NCBI GenBank assembly: GCA_900766265.1
Contig: CAAFUS010000018.1
Location: 372,001 to 436,000 of the forward strand
DNA: 64,000 nucleotides
Origin: Pseudomonadaceae bacterium
GTDB taxonomy: Bacteria; Pseudomonadota; Gammaproteobacteria; Pseudomonadales; Pseudomonadaceae
Direction of reading: 5' to 3'
The stretch's first letter is position 1; every line of letters starts with the position of its first letter. This document shows, one piece after another, positions 16,770 through 25,452 of the stretch. The translations under genes and the position numbers were made by a program. The notes under the pieces are model-generated. The model was given only the letters and a program-made list of their open reading frames with translations. It had not been told where the DNA came from and did not search any database.

Positions 16770-17687
16770 ATGTCAGATCCACGGCTTGGCCTCGGGGAGC
16801 TGGACGCTGTTATCGCAGTGGCACGCAGGGCTTCGTTTCGCCAGGCGGCTATTGATCTCGATGTATCGACCACCGCGTTGAGCAACACCATCGCCAAAGT
16901 GGAAGCGAGCCTCGAGACGCGGTTGTTCAACCGAACGACACGTAGCGTAGCTGTCACCGAAGCGGGCAGGATCTTTCTGGAGCAAGTGGGGCCGGCCTTG
17001 CAGGATGTACGGGCCGCGCTCGACGCGGTGCGATCCCACAATGCCAGCCCCTCGGGCACGTTGCGCATCAATGCGTTCGCCACTGCCGCACGGGCAGCGC
17101 TGCTGCCACTGGTGATGGAATACCTGCGGCAGCATCCGAAGGTGCATATCGATCTTGTCACCGAAGGCCGCCTGGTGGATATCGTCGCGGACGGCTTCGA
17201 TTTCGGCGTACGGTCCGCGAACCTCGTGCCGAGTGACATGATCATGATCTCCCTCGGTCAGCCCCGGCGCTACGCGGTGGTCGGTACGCCTGGGTATTTC
17301 GCCCGACATGGACGGCCACGCACGCCGCCCGATCTCCTCAACCACGCCTGCATTCGCATTCGGCTCCCAAACGGCGCAATCTTTCCGTGGCATTTCGAAC
17401 GAGATGAGGAGGTCATCAAGCTCGATGTGACCGGGCCGCTGACCCTCGACGAGGCCAGCCTCTCCAAGGCAGTCGTGCAGCAAGGCCTCGGGCTCGGCTT
17501 TTTCATGGAGCAGGACGTTCAGGCTGAAATCGAGGCCGGGCAGTTCGAGCGGGTGCTGGAGGACTGGACGCCGCCCCGGGACAACCTCTGCCTGTACTAC
17601 CCGAACCGCCGTAATCCCTCCGCCGCGTTCAAGGCATTCGTAGCCCTGGCTCGCGCCAGTCAGGCAAACACCGACGGACTCGCGTAA
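16770..17687 (+). CDS. LysR-family transcriptional regulator
   Basis: A 305-residue LTTR with an N-terminal winged helix (GELDAVIAVARRASFRQAA, DVSTTALSNTIAKVEASLE, TRLFNRTTRSVAVTEAG) and a complete effector domain ending at PSAAFKAFVALAR. Targets are not adjacent in the usual divergent arrangement; the NTF2-SDR operon to the left and the hydrolase-GMC-monooxygenase genes to the right are both candidates. It is bracketed by two copies of a LuxR HTH coding sequence. Confidence 0.9.
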   Translation: MSDPRLGLGELDAVIAVARRASFRQAAIDLDVSTTALSNTIAKVEASLETRLFNRTTRSVAVTEAGRIFLEQVGPALQDVRAALDAVRSHNASPSGTLRINAFATAARAALLPLVMEYLRQHPKVHIDLVTEGRLVDIVADGFDFGVRSANLVPSDMIMISLGQPRRYAVVGTPGYFARHGRPRTPPDLLNHACIRIRLPNGAIFPWHFERDEEVIKLDVTGPLTLDEASLSKAVVQQGLGLGFFMEQDVQAEIEAGQFERVLEDWTPPRDNLCLYYPNRRNPSAAFKAFVALARASQANTDGLA

Positions 17688-17715
17688 TGCCCATCGCTGG
17701 CACAAGCGAGCCTCG

Positions 17716-19155
17716 TCAAGCGATCAACCCCAGCGTCAGCGCCTTCAACGTAGCAGCGGCGCGGGTTGAGCATTCCAGCTTGCGGAAGATGCTTTCCACG
17801 TGCGTGCGGACCGTGCTCGGGCTGATCTCCAGCAGCCGCGCCACCTGCTTGTTGCTGGCGCCACGGCTGATCTCCAGCAGGATGCGACACTCCCGCGCGG
17901 TGAGTATCGAACCCTTCGGCTGATGGACCCGGCGCTCGCCCCGTGCGGCTGCGATCACCGCTTCGCAGGCGTCGTTATCGAACAGTCCTCTACCGGCATC
18001 CTGCATGAGCAGCTTCGCCGCCTCCGACTCGCCATAGGCCGGCCGCCACGGCCTGGCCTCCCTTAGCGCGACCCAGGCCACGGAGGTGGCGAACAGCCGA
18101 TGCTCGGCACACAGCGCATCGCCCATTACGCCTCGAAAGTAGCCGCTGCCGTTGAGCCGTTCGTAGGCATGGGCTGCGATCTCACCAGGCACGGCCAGCT
18201 CACTGATGGGCCGCAGTGCCTGTTGCGTCCAGTACGGCACCAGGTGCACCCGCTCCGCGGCGCCGTAGGGCAGCGCCCCCGCGGTGTTCCAGAGGTGATT
18301 GGAAACGGCGGCCCGGCCGAGGCCGTAGATGAGCGCTGCCTTTCCAATTGCTGTCAGCGTTGGCTCACGCAGGCCCGACAGGCGTGCCGCCTCAACAGCG
18401 ACATGCGCCACCTGCCGCGAATGCCCCGCCAACCAGGGAAGCTTGAGGTCGATCACGTCGCCCAACAATGTCAGCGACACGGAGCGCTCCGCTTCGGCAA
18501 GGACGGGAGGCTTCGAGAGGGTTTCGAGATTTGCCAGCCACTCCCGGGCATTTCCCGCCAGCAGGGAGGCCAGCGAGGCGGGATAGCGCCGATCCGACTG
18601 GTCGCGAATCCAGCGCAGCGCCGCGTCCAGGCCATGTGCTCGGCTGAGAATGTCCAGATCACCGGCAAGCACCACCTGATAAGCCGCGTCCGGAATGTGC
18701 TCATGGGTCACGCCCAACGGCCGGCCAGTCCCGTCGTAGGTTTCGAATACGCGGCACAAGCCCGCCTCGACGGCGGCGCCGAGTTCAAGGGTCTTGGCGA
18801 TTTCACCTGAGACCTCACAGTGCACGACGGCAAGCGGGGTCGCCTGGTGCACCGCGTTCATTTCTTCCTTGCCCAGGGTCTGGTCGAGCATCGCGCGGCG
18901 GCCCTCGACGTCATCACCAAGCAAGTCCGCAAACCCTTCGGCATTGGCGGTGCAGCCGGACCAGCGCAACAAGGCGATCTGCTCCGCGACCTGCAGGTGT
19001 TCCCCCTCGCCATGCGCGGCCTGCGCCAGCATCCGTGCCAGGCCGGCAACACGCCGGGAATGCCCGAGCGGTTGCCCCATGCTGAGGTCGCCGACCTGTG
19101 CGATCGCCGCCAGCGCTCCACTCAGTGAGATGTCCAGCTGCAGTGCGCTATCCAT
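17716..19155 (-). CDS. HD-domain (HD-GYP-like) protein with C-terminal LuxR HTH
   Basis: A 479-residue protein with two tandem HD-type helical regions and a DNA-binding end. The first region begins with HSRRVAGLARML near residue 33. The second begins with AGHSRQVAHVAVEAARLSG near residue 250 and includes AERVHLVPYWTQQALRP and AYERLNGSGYFRG, typical of HD-GYP-like domains. Where the HD pair should be, the sequence reads IYGLGR, so the phosphodiesterase centre looks degenerate. LuxR HTH occupies about residues 410-475. It could sense a ligand and bind DNA. The start at 19155 follows GGAG; it is divergent from the alpha/beta hydrolase, 87 bp away. Confidence 0.85.
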   Translation of the reverse strand: MDSALQLDISLSGALAAIAQVGDLSMGQPLGHSRRVAGLARMLAQAAHGEGEHLQVAEQIALLRWSGCTANAEGFADLLGDDVEGRRAMLDQTLGKEEMNAVHQATPLAVVHCEVSGEIAKTLELGAAVEAGLCRVFETYDGTGRPLGVTHEHIPDAAYQVVLAGDLDILSRAHGLDAALRWIRDQSDRRYPASLASLLAGNAREWLANLETLSKPPVLAEAERSVSLTLLGDVIDLKLPWLAGHSRQVAHVAVEAARLSGLREPTLTAIGKAALIYGLGRAAVSNHLWNTAGALPYGAAERVHLVPYWTQQALRPISELAVPGEIAAHAYERLNGSGYFRGVMGDALCAEHRLFATSVAWVALREARPWRPAYGESEAAKLLMQDAGRGLFDNDACEAVIAAARGERRVHQPKGSILTARECRILLEISRGASNKQVARLLEISPSTVRTHVESIFRKLECSTRAAATLKALTLGLIA

Positions 19156-19242
19156 AGAAGTGCTCCGGGGTCGGATAAATGACCGATGCCCGCGACGCAG
19201 GCCAGTCAGCAGAATCGAGCCTCCACACAGGAGCTCATCCCA

Positions 19243-20016
19243 ATGAAAACACTCAAATTGAAAGTCGCCACCGCTGCCTTTGCCCTTGCAAGCACATTCG
19301 CTGCGACCGCCAGTCAGGCGCAAGATACAACGCCTTCGGTGGTGATCGTACACGGCGCATTCGCCGACGGCTCCGACTGGGCCAAGGTCGTGCCGCGGCT
19401 CCAGGCCGAAGGAGTTCCCGTCACGGTCGTGCAGAACCCGCTCACTTCGCTTGCCGACGACGTCGCTGCGACGCGCCGTGCGTTGAGCAACCAGCAGGGC
19501 AAGGTGGTTCTGGTCGGTCATTCCTGGGGCGGCACCGTGATTACCGAGGCCGGCAGCGACGACAAGGTCAGCGCGCTGGTGTATGTCGCCGCCTTCGCGC
19601 CGGACGCTGGGCAAACCAGTGGCGAACAAGGCAAGGGCGCGCCCACACCGCCCGGCATCAGCCAAATAAAGGCAGACGGCAACGGCTTCCTCTACCTGAC
19701 GCCAGAAGGCATGGCCAAGGATTTCGCCCAGGACCTCCCAGCGGCGCAAACCGCCGTGATGACCGCGACCCAAGGCCCCATCAAGGCATCCGCCTTCGAA
19801 GACAAAACGACCGTCGCGGCCTGGAAGACCAAACCGTCCTGGTATCTGCTCGCCACCGAGGACCGGATGATCCACCCCGATGTCCAGCGCTCGGCTGCCA
19901 AGCGTATCGGCGCGACCCTGGCCGAGCTGCGCACCAGCCATGTTCCTCAGCAGTCGCAGCCAGACGCGGTCGCCGAGGTGATTCTCGAGGCGGTGCGCAG
20001 CGTCGACGAGCAGTGA
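19243..20016 (+). CDS. Exported alpha/beta hydrolase
   Basis: A 257-residue alpha/beta-hydrolase. A signal peptide (MKTLKLKVATAAFALASTFA, then cleavage near SQAQ) directs it to the periplasm. The oxyanion HG is in VIVHGAFADGSDW, the nucleophile elbow is GHSWGG, the acid is probably in TEDRMIHPDVQ, and the catalytic His is in RTSHVPQQSQP. It resembles the EstC/Haloacetate-type small hydrolases; the substrate is unknown. The start follows AGGAGCTCATCCCA. It heads a same-strand run with the GMC oxidoreductase, monooxygenase and membrane protein. Confidence 0.85.
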   Translation: MKTLKLKVATAAFALASTFAATASQAQDTTPSVVIVHGAFADGSDWAKVVPRLQAEGVPVTVVQNPLTSLADDVAATRRALSNQQGKVVLVGHSWGGTVITEAGSDDKVSALVYVAAFAPDAGQTSGEQGKGAPTPPGISQIKADGNGFLYLTPEGMAKDFAQDLPAAQTAVMTATQGPIKASAFEDKTTVAAWKTKPSWYLLATEDRMIHPDVQRSAAKRIGATLAELRTSHVPQQSQPDAVAEVILEAVRSVDEQ

Positions 20017-20057
20017 TCGCTGACGCCACTGACAATTCCTTGAACTGGAGCGGACGC

Positions 20058-21635
20058 ATGGATCATCTGCGTGATCGACACTATGACTACATCGTGTGTG
20101 GTGCGGGTACGACGGGCTGCGTGGTCGCGGCCCGTCTCGCCGACCACGGCAACGCACGCGTGTTGTTGATTGAAGCCGGCAACGGACACGCCGGCCCCGA
20201 GGTGGTCGAGCCGGCGCAATGGCCGCTAAACCTCGGTTCGGAGCGCGACTGGGCATTCGAGGGGCAACCCAATCCACATCTCAATGGTCGTCGCCTCTCG
20301 CTCAGCATGGGCAAGGGGCTCGGCGGCGGGTCCAGCATCAACGTGATGGTCTGGGCGCGCGGCCATCGGTCGGACTGGGATCACTTCGCGGCCGAGTCCG
20401 GCGACCCTGCGTGGGGCTACGAATCGGTCCTGAACTACTACCGCAGAATCGAGAACTGGCAAGGAACCCCGGATGCGGGGCGGCGCGGATCAGGCGGCCC
20501 GGTGCATGTCGAGCAGCCGGCCTCGCCGCAGCCTCTCGCCTGGGCAACGCTGGAGGCGGCCAGCCGTCTGGGCATACCCCGCTACGACAGCGCCAATGGC
20601 GAGATGATGGAGGGGCCCGGCGGGGTCGCGCTCACTGATCTGCGCATCAAGGATGGCAAGCGTGAATCCGTGTATGACTCCTATATCCGGCCGCGGCTGC
20701 ACTACCCCAATCTGACGGTCCTGACCGGTGCATTGGTGGCTCGCGTGTTGCTGAGCGGCACACGGGCAATCGGCGTTGAAGTGGTGATCGATGGCGAACG
20801 CCACAGCTTCTATGCCGATGCCGAAGTCATCCTGGCCATGGGTGCGATAAACACGCCAAAAGTGCTCATGCAATCGGGCGTCGGCCCGGAAGATGAGCTG
20901 CGCCCCCACGGCATCGCCCCGATCCATCACCTGCCCGGGGTGGGTCAGAACCTCCAGGACCATATCGCCTTCGGCTGTACCTGGGAGTACCTGCAACCTC
21001 AGCCAGTCGGCGCCGGCGGGTGTGAAACCACGCTGTACTGGAAAAGCGACAGTCGCCTGGACGCCCCAGACCTGCTGCACTGCCAGCTTGAGTTCGCGGT
21101 GCCCGCTCCCGCAGAAGTCGACATCCAGCCGCCGCAACATGGCTGGACGATGTTCGCAGGCCTCGCCAGACCCGCCAGCCACGGGCGAGTGCGTCTGTCA
21201 GGTGCCGGTCCGCTGAATGCCCCGCTCATCGAGCCGAACTCGCTGAGTGCCCCCGAGGATATGGCCGCGGCGTTCGCGTCGATCGACCTGTGCCGCGCGC
21301 TCGGCAACAGCGAAGCCTTCAGCGGGCTGATCAAGCGCGAGGTCGCACCCGGGCCGAAAGAACACCGCGCGATGCAGCAATTCATTCGCAATTCGGCCGT
21401 AACCTACTGGCACCAGTCCTGCACCGCGAAAATGGGCCGGGATGAGATGTCCGTGGTCGACCATCAATTGCGCGTGTATGGCATCGAGCAGCTTCGGATC
21501 GCCGATGCCTCGATCATGCCGCGCATCACCCTTGGCAACACCATGGCGCCCTGCGTCATCATCGGCGAACGCGCGGCAGACCTTATCCTCGCAGCGCAGG
21601 GTGTTATCGCTACAAGCACAGCACCGAACGAGTAA
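20058..21635 (+). CDS. GMC-family FAD oxidoreductase (choline/alcohol dehydrogenase type)
   Basis: A 525-residue glucose-methanol-choline oxidoreductase. It has the FAD motif YIVCGAGTTGCVVAARL, the GMC signature-1 region MGKGLGGGSSINVMVWARGH, signature 2 in AMGAINTPKVLMQSGVGPE, and the C-terminal catalytic region YWHQSCTAKMG followed by RIADASIMPRITLGNTMAPC. The family oxidises alcohols to aldehydes with FAD. The start at 20058 follows a GGAG; the longer open frame upstream is antisense/other-frame to the hydrolase. Only 4 bp separate it from the monooxygenase gene, so they form an operon. Confidence 0.9.
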   Translation: MDHLRDRHYDYIVCGAGTTGCVVAARLADHGNARVLLIEAGNGHAGPEVVEPAQWPLNLGSERDWAFEGQPNPHLNGRRLSLSMGKGLGGGSSINVMVWARGHRSDWDHFAAESGDPAWGYESVLNYYRRIENWQGTPDAGRRGSGGPVHVEQPASPQPLAWATLEAASRLGIPRYDSANGEMMEGPGGVALTDLRIKDGKRESVYDSYIRPRLHYPNLTVLTGALVARVLLSGTRAIGVEVVIDGERHSFYADAEVILAMGAINTPKVLMQSGVGPEDELRPHGIAPIHHLPGVGQNLQDHIAFGCTWEYLQPQPVGAGGCETTLYWKSDSRLDAPDLLHCQLEFAVPAPAEVDIQPPQHGWTMFAGLARPASHGRVRLSGAGPLNAPLIEPNSLSAPEDMAAAFASIDLCRALGNSEAFSGLIKREVAPGPKEHRAMQQFIRNSAVTYWHQSCTAKMGRDEMSVVDHQLRVYGIEQLRIADASIMPRITLGNTMAPCVIIGERAADLILAAQGVIATSTAPNE

Positions 21636-21639
21636 ACGG

Positions 21640-22752
21640 ATGAAAATATTGATAGTGGGCGGCGGCATTGCCGGCCTCGCCATGGCCAGGGCACTGGAGC
21701 TGCAAGGGTTCAGCGCTGACCTGATCGAACACAGGGCTGATGCTTCACAAGGCGGGACCGGGCTCTACCTGCCAGGCAATGCCGCCAGAGCCTTGCAGGC
21801 CTTGGGATTGCTGGACTCAATTGCAGCGGTCGCCGTGCCGATCACGACCCAACGCATCCTTGATAGCACAGGCAAACCCCTGAGCGTCACGCAGACCGCG
21901 AATGTCTGGGCGCCATGCGGGCCGTGCTTGGCGCTGCCTCGCGCCGCTCTGCACACCGCATTGCGCGACTCGCTGCGCGACACAAACTTGCGCTTCGGCA
22001 TCTCGATCACCGGGATCGGGCAGCTTGATGCGAAATGCCTGGCGACTTTTTCCGACGGCACCACAAGCGAGTATGACCTCGTCATAGGCGCGGACGGCAT
22101 CAACTCCTATATGCGCCAAAGTCTGTTCCCCGACGTCAGGCCCTCGTACACCGGCAATGTGTGCTGGCGCTTCATCACCAGAGACATCGTCGGGGTCGAA
22201 GGTTGGACGGTCATGCTCGGGGACGGGAAGAGCTTGCTGGCCATACCGATCGGCGACGATCAACTCTACGTCTATGCGGACATGGCGATGAGCGAGCAAG
22301 AGGCGCAGCGAAACCTGACCGACCTTCCACACAGGGCCCTACTCGCCGCCTTCTCGGCGCCCTTATCCCCGTTGATCACCCACATGCCCGACCACACCCA
22401 GGTTCACGTCGGGCGGATCGAGCAAGTCGTCATGGATGAGTGGGTCAAGGGGCATGTGGTGCTGATCGGCGATGCGGCACACGCCTCCTCCCCCAGCATG
22501 GCGGAAGGTGCGGGCATGGCGATGGAAGATGCGCTGGTCTTGGCTGAAACGCTTGGCGCCGCCTCGAACATCAGCGAGGCGCTCGCCGAATACACGCTCC
22601 GCCGCAAGCCACGGGTCGATTGGGTCCAGAAGCAGTGCGCCGCGCGCGACAAGATGCGTGGGCTGCCCGGCTGGGCACGTATTCCGATGCTGAAGCTCGC
22701 GGGTAACAAGTTGTACAAGCGAAGCTATACGCCTTTGACGGAACCGATATGA
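21640..22752 (+). CDS. FAD-dependent monooxygenase (PHBH/TetX-like)
   Basis: A 370-residue class A flavoprotein monooxygenase. Rossmann motif ILIVGGGIAGLAMARALELQ at the start, the second FAD/NADPH motif VIGADGINSYMR (DG motif), and the third GHVVLIGDAAHASSPSMAEG (GD motif). These enzymes hydroxylate aromatic or polyketide-like compounds using NAD(P)H and O2. The C-terminus is short and without an extra domain. It starts 4 bp after the GMC gene and overlaps the next gene by ATGA, giving a tight three-gene unit. Confidence 0.9.
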   Translation: MKILIVGGGIAGLAMARALELQGFSADLIEHRADASQGGTGLYLPGNAARALQALGLLDSIAAVAVPITTQRILDSTGKPLSVTQTANVWAPCGPCLALPRAALHTALRDSLRDTNLRFGISITGIGQLDAKCLATFSDGTTSEYDLVIGADGINSYMRQSLFPDVRPSYTGNVCWRFITRDIVGVEGWTVMLGDGKSLLAIPIGDDQLYVYADMAMSEQEAQRNLTDLPHRALLAAFSAPLSPLITHMPDHTQVHVGRIEQVVMDEWVKGHVVLIGDAAHASSPSMAEGAGMAMEDALVLAETLGAASNISEALAEYTLRRKPRVDWVQKQCAARDKMRGLPGWARIPMLKLAGNKLYKRSYTPLTEPI

Positions 22753-23108
22753 CCCGCAACAGGCCGATGTTCCAACGTATCGCGATCGCCCTTCTTGTGT
22801 TGTTAATGCTGTGCACAGCGCTCCTGCTAGCGATCACCTATTGGGCAACGCCCACGATGGTCGTCCGGAATGATTCGCAGCACACCGTGCGGGTGACGGC
22901 TCACTGGGGCGACCGCCTGAAAATCCTGCAAGCCATCAAGCCGGGTGCCAGGCGCACCTTCAAAGTGCGAGGAGAGTCCGCCATCACATTCGTGGTCTCC
23001 TATCCTGACGGGACGCAAGTGACGAGCCACCCGATGTACTTCACAACGGCCACAACAGTCACCGCCGTGGTCACGGGTAGCGGAGTGGAAGCAACCACGG
23101 AGCTCTGA
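22749..23108 (+). CDS. Small membrane-anchored protein of unknown function
   Basis: A 119-residue protein with one N-terminal hydrophobic segment (residues ~11-30, IAIALLVLLMLCTALLLAIT) followed by a beta-rich periplasmic-looking domain (TMVVRNDSQHTVRVTAHWGD, TFKVRGESAITFVVSYPDG). I recognise no family. Its ATG overlaps the monooxygenase stop by 4 bp, so it is co-translated, and a hairpin follows it. It may be an envelope-facing accessory of the GMC/monooxygenase pair. Confidence 0.7.
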   Translation: MTRNRPMFQRIAIALLVLLMLCTALLLAITYWATPTMVVRNDSQHTVRVTAHWGDRLKILQAIKPGARRTFKVRGESAITFVVSYPDGTQVTSHPMYFTTATTVTAVVTGSGVEATTEL

Positions 23109-23164
23109 AGGCCCGAAGATAAACGGGGCGACCCGCCGCGCTTCAGCCTGGATATTCCCCATGA

Positions 23165-23190
23165 AGAAGGCCCGCAATCGCGGGCCTTCT
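23165..23190. terminator. Hairpin between convergent genes
   Basis: Perfect 11-bp stem AGAAGGCCCGC/GCGGGCCTTCT with loop AATC, located between the unknown membrane-protein gene and the convergent Old Yellow Enzyme gene. It could terminate both; the T-tracts are weak. Confidence 0.7.
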
Positions 23191-23215
23191 GGTTCTGTCA
23201 TGGTCGGTCTGAGCC

Positions 23216-24337
23216 TCAAGCGTCAACGGGTTGAGGCAGGGTTGGGTAGTCGGTGTAGCCCTCTCGACCACCACCGTAGAAGGTGCTGCGATCATGCGCC
23301 GTGAGCTTGGCCCCCACCCGTACACGCTCGGGCAGGTCAGGGTTGCTGATGAAGGGGCGCCCGAACGCGATCGCGTCAGCCTTGCCCTCTGCTACAGCAG
23401 CACGTGCCGTGTCAGGCAGGAATCCGCCAGCGGAAATGAAAGCCCCGCGGAACAATGCCCTGAAACTGCTGGCCGCATCCGGCGCGTCCGCATCCAAGGG
23501 GGCTGTGTCGCTCGTGAAGTCGGCACGGGGCTCGATCACGTGCAGGTAGGCGATACCGCGTTTGTCCAGCTCGGTAATGACGTACTCCCAGAGCAACGAG
23601 CCATCGTCATCCTGCATGTCGTTGAAGCCGCCCCACGGAGAGAGGCGGACACCTACGCGTTCTGCTCCGATTCTCTTGCTGGCCGCGTCGACCACTTCAA
23701 GCAACAGCCGCGCCCGGTTCTCAATGGAACCGCCATAGCGGTCGGTGCGCTTGTTGCTGCCTGTGCGCAGGAACTGATCGAGGAGATAGCCATTCGCGCC
23801 GTGGATTTCCACGCCGTCAAACCCGGCTTCGCATGCGTTGACCGCAGCCTGAGCGAAGTCGGCAACGATATCTGCAAGTTCGAAGGTTTCGAGTGCTCGG
23901 GGCGTCTCGAAGGGGACGGTCTCGAATGATGCCGTCATGTGATTACCCGATGCAGGTATCGCAGACGGCGCCACTGGCAGATCCCCATCCGGCTGCATCG
24001 AGGAATGCGAGATCCGCCCCACATGCCAGATCTGATTGAAGATGAAACCACCCTTGGCATGGACGGCGTCTGTCACCGCGCGCCAGCCCTGGATTTGCGC
24101 CGGCGTATAGATACCCGGAACCAGCGGATAGCCATGGGCTTGCGCGGTAATGTCAGTCGCTTCGGTGATGAGCAGGCCACCCTTGCTGGCCCGCTGACGG
24201 TAATACTCAGCGTTCAGCTCGTGGGGGATGTCACCAGGTTGGGCGGCGCGCATCCGGGTAAGCGGCGCCATCACGATTCGATGATCGAGCTCTACAGCAC
24301 CGACTTTAAGTGGACGAAAAAGAGGATCGTTTGACAT
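23216..24337 (-). CDS. Old Yellow Enzyme family alkene reductase (NemA-like)
   Basis: A 373-residue FMN-binding TIM barrel. N-terminal PLKVGAVELDHRIVMAPLTR, the substrate-binding His/Asn pair in EIHGANGYLLDQFLR, the phosphate-site region TGSNKRTDRYGGSIENRARL, and the FMN-phosphate loop ISAGGF-x-AIAFGRPFISNPD. The family reduces activated C=C bonds, nitro compounds and N-ethylmaleimide with NAD(P)H, protecting against electrophiles. The start at 24337 follows CGGAGCCCTCCTC. It is divergent from a LysR gene with a clear operator-like dyad between them, a standard arrangement for inducible OYEs. Confidence 0.92.
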   Translation of the reverse strand: MSNDPLFRPLKVGAVELDHRIVMAPLTRMRAAQPGDIPHELNAEYYRQRASKGGLLITEATDITAQAHGYPLVPGIYTPAQIQGWRAVTDAVHAKGGFIFNQIWHVGRISHSSMQPDGDLPVAPSAIPASGNHMTASFETVPFETPRALETFELADIVADFAQAAVNACEAGFDGVEIHGANGYLLDQFLRTGSNKRTDRYGGSIENRARLLLEVVDAASKRIGAERVGVRLSPWGGFNDMQDDDGSLLWEYVITELDKRGIAYLHVIEPRADFTSDTAPLDADAPDAASSFRALFRGAFISAGGFLPDTARAAVAEGKADAIAFGRPFISNPDLPERVRVGAKLTAHDRSTFYGGGREGYTDYPTLPQPVDA

Positions 24338-24415
24338 GAGGAGGGCTCCGTTGGTGGTGTGGAGCCACGGTATCAACTGCATCGTCTTCTGATTAGATAC
24401 TTCCAACAGTAAGCC

Positions 24416-24436
24416 TGTATAACGTAATTCGATACA
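24416..24436. promoter_or_regulatory. LysR-type operator candidate
   Basis: TGTAT-N11-ATACA is a T-N11-A inverted repeat between the OYE and LysR genes. It is 16 bp upstream of the LysR ATG and about 80 bp upstream of the OYE ATG, where an LTTR activator would bind. Confidence 0.55.
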
Positions 24437-24452
24437 CATCGAGGGCGTAGCA

Positions 24453-25340
24453 ATGGATATCGGCAAAATCGACATGTCTGAGGTGGCCGTGTTCGTCACT
24501 GCGGCCTCGGCCGGAAGCCTGTCAGCTGCAGCCCGGCGGCTTGGGATTGCGCCTATGGCGGCCACTCGGCGACTCGCTTCGCTGGAAGAAAGCCTGGGGG
24601 TGCGGCTCATGCAGCGCACCACACGGTCGGTCTCGCTCACCGCCGAAGGCGAGGCGTTTCTTCCTTTCGCATCGACGATCATCGAAGCAGCCGAGGCAGG
24701 CCGAGCGGTGGTCTCGCCGACAGAAAACGGCGCAACCGGGCTGTTGCGTGTCACCGCCTGCAATTCGATCGGACACGCCGTCATCATGCCGCTGCTGCCA
24801 AGGCTGCTCGATGAGAATCCATCGCTTCGAATCGACCTGCTGCTGACTGACACGCTGGTAGATGTCGTCTCCACCGGGGTGGATGTCGCGGTTCGTATCG
24901 GTGATCTTAAGGATTCGTCACTGATCGCGAGCCCGCTTGGCGTAAACAAGCGAATCCTGTGCGCATCACCTGCCTATATGGCTCGGCGAGGAGCGCCAAG
25001 AACTCTGCACGAGCTGGCGGAGCATGACTGCGTGGCAACGACCGGGACGCTGCATTGGCCTTTCAACATCGCAGGGAGCGAACAGGCTGTCCGGATAACA
25101 GGACGAGTCACCACCAACAGCATTGATGGCGTACACAACGCGTGCGTGGCCGGTGCAGGCTTGGCAATCCTCTCCACTTGGCACATCGACGAGGACATTG
25201 AAGCCGGTCGCCTGGTGCCCATCACACTGGAGGATGCAGAGCCCAAAGAACTCGGCATCTGGGCGGTATATCCAACCCGGAGGCAGATTCTGCCGAAGGT
25301 CCGGGTCTTCGTTGATGCAGTCCGGGAGCGGCTGAGCTAG
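24453..25340 (+). CDS. LysR-family transcriptional regulator
   Basis: A 295-residue LTTR: DNA-binding helix set EVAVFVTAASAGSLSAAARR, LGIAPMAATRRLASLEESLG, VRLMQRTTRSVSLTAEGE, then a full effector domain ending VRVFVDAVRERLS. Divergent to the OYE gene; most likely its regulator, responding to electrophiles or related signals. A perfect bidirectional terminator follows. Confidence 0.9.
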   Translation: MDIGKIDMSEVAVFVTAASAGSLSAAARRLGIAPMAATRRLASLEESLGVRLMQRTTRSVSLTAEGEAFLPFASTIIEAAEAGRAVVSPTENGATGLLRVTACNSIGHAVIMPLLPRLLDENPSLRIDLLLTDTLVDVVSTGVDVAVRIGDLKDSSLIASPLGVNKRILCASPAYMARRGAPRTLHELAEHDCVATTGTLHWPFNIAGSEQAVRITGRVTTNSIDGVHNACVAGAGLAILSTWHIDEDIEAGRLVPITLEDAEPKELGIWAVYPTRRQILPKVRVFVDAVRERLS

Positions 25341-25387
25341 CACGCCGGCCAAGAGATAGCGTCGGACATACGTATCCCACAACAACG

Positions 25388-25417
25388 AAAGAGGCCATGG
25401 TTTTCCATGGCCTCTTT
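25388..25417. terminator. Bidirectional terminator between convergent genes
   Basis: Perfect 13-bp stem AAAGAGGCCATGG / CCATGGCCTCTTT with a TTTT loop. The A-rich left arm and T-rich right arm make it work in both directions, between lysR and the dehydrogenase. Confidence 0.9.
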
Positions 25418-25452
25418 CGATGACGCAGTACTGGTCAGCGACCATGAGGCCG

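Noticed and set aside
19179..20057. N-terminal extension of the GMC oxidoreductase frame
   Set aside because: It is another frame of the hydrolase gene; the GMC FAD motif begins right after the ATG at 20058 with its own SD.
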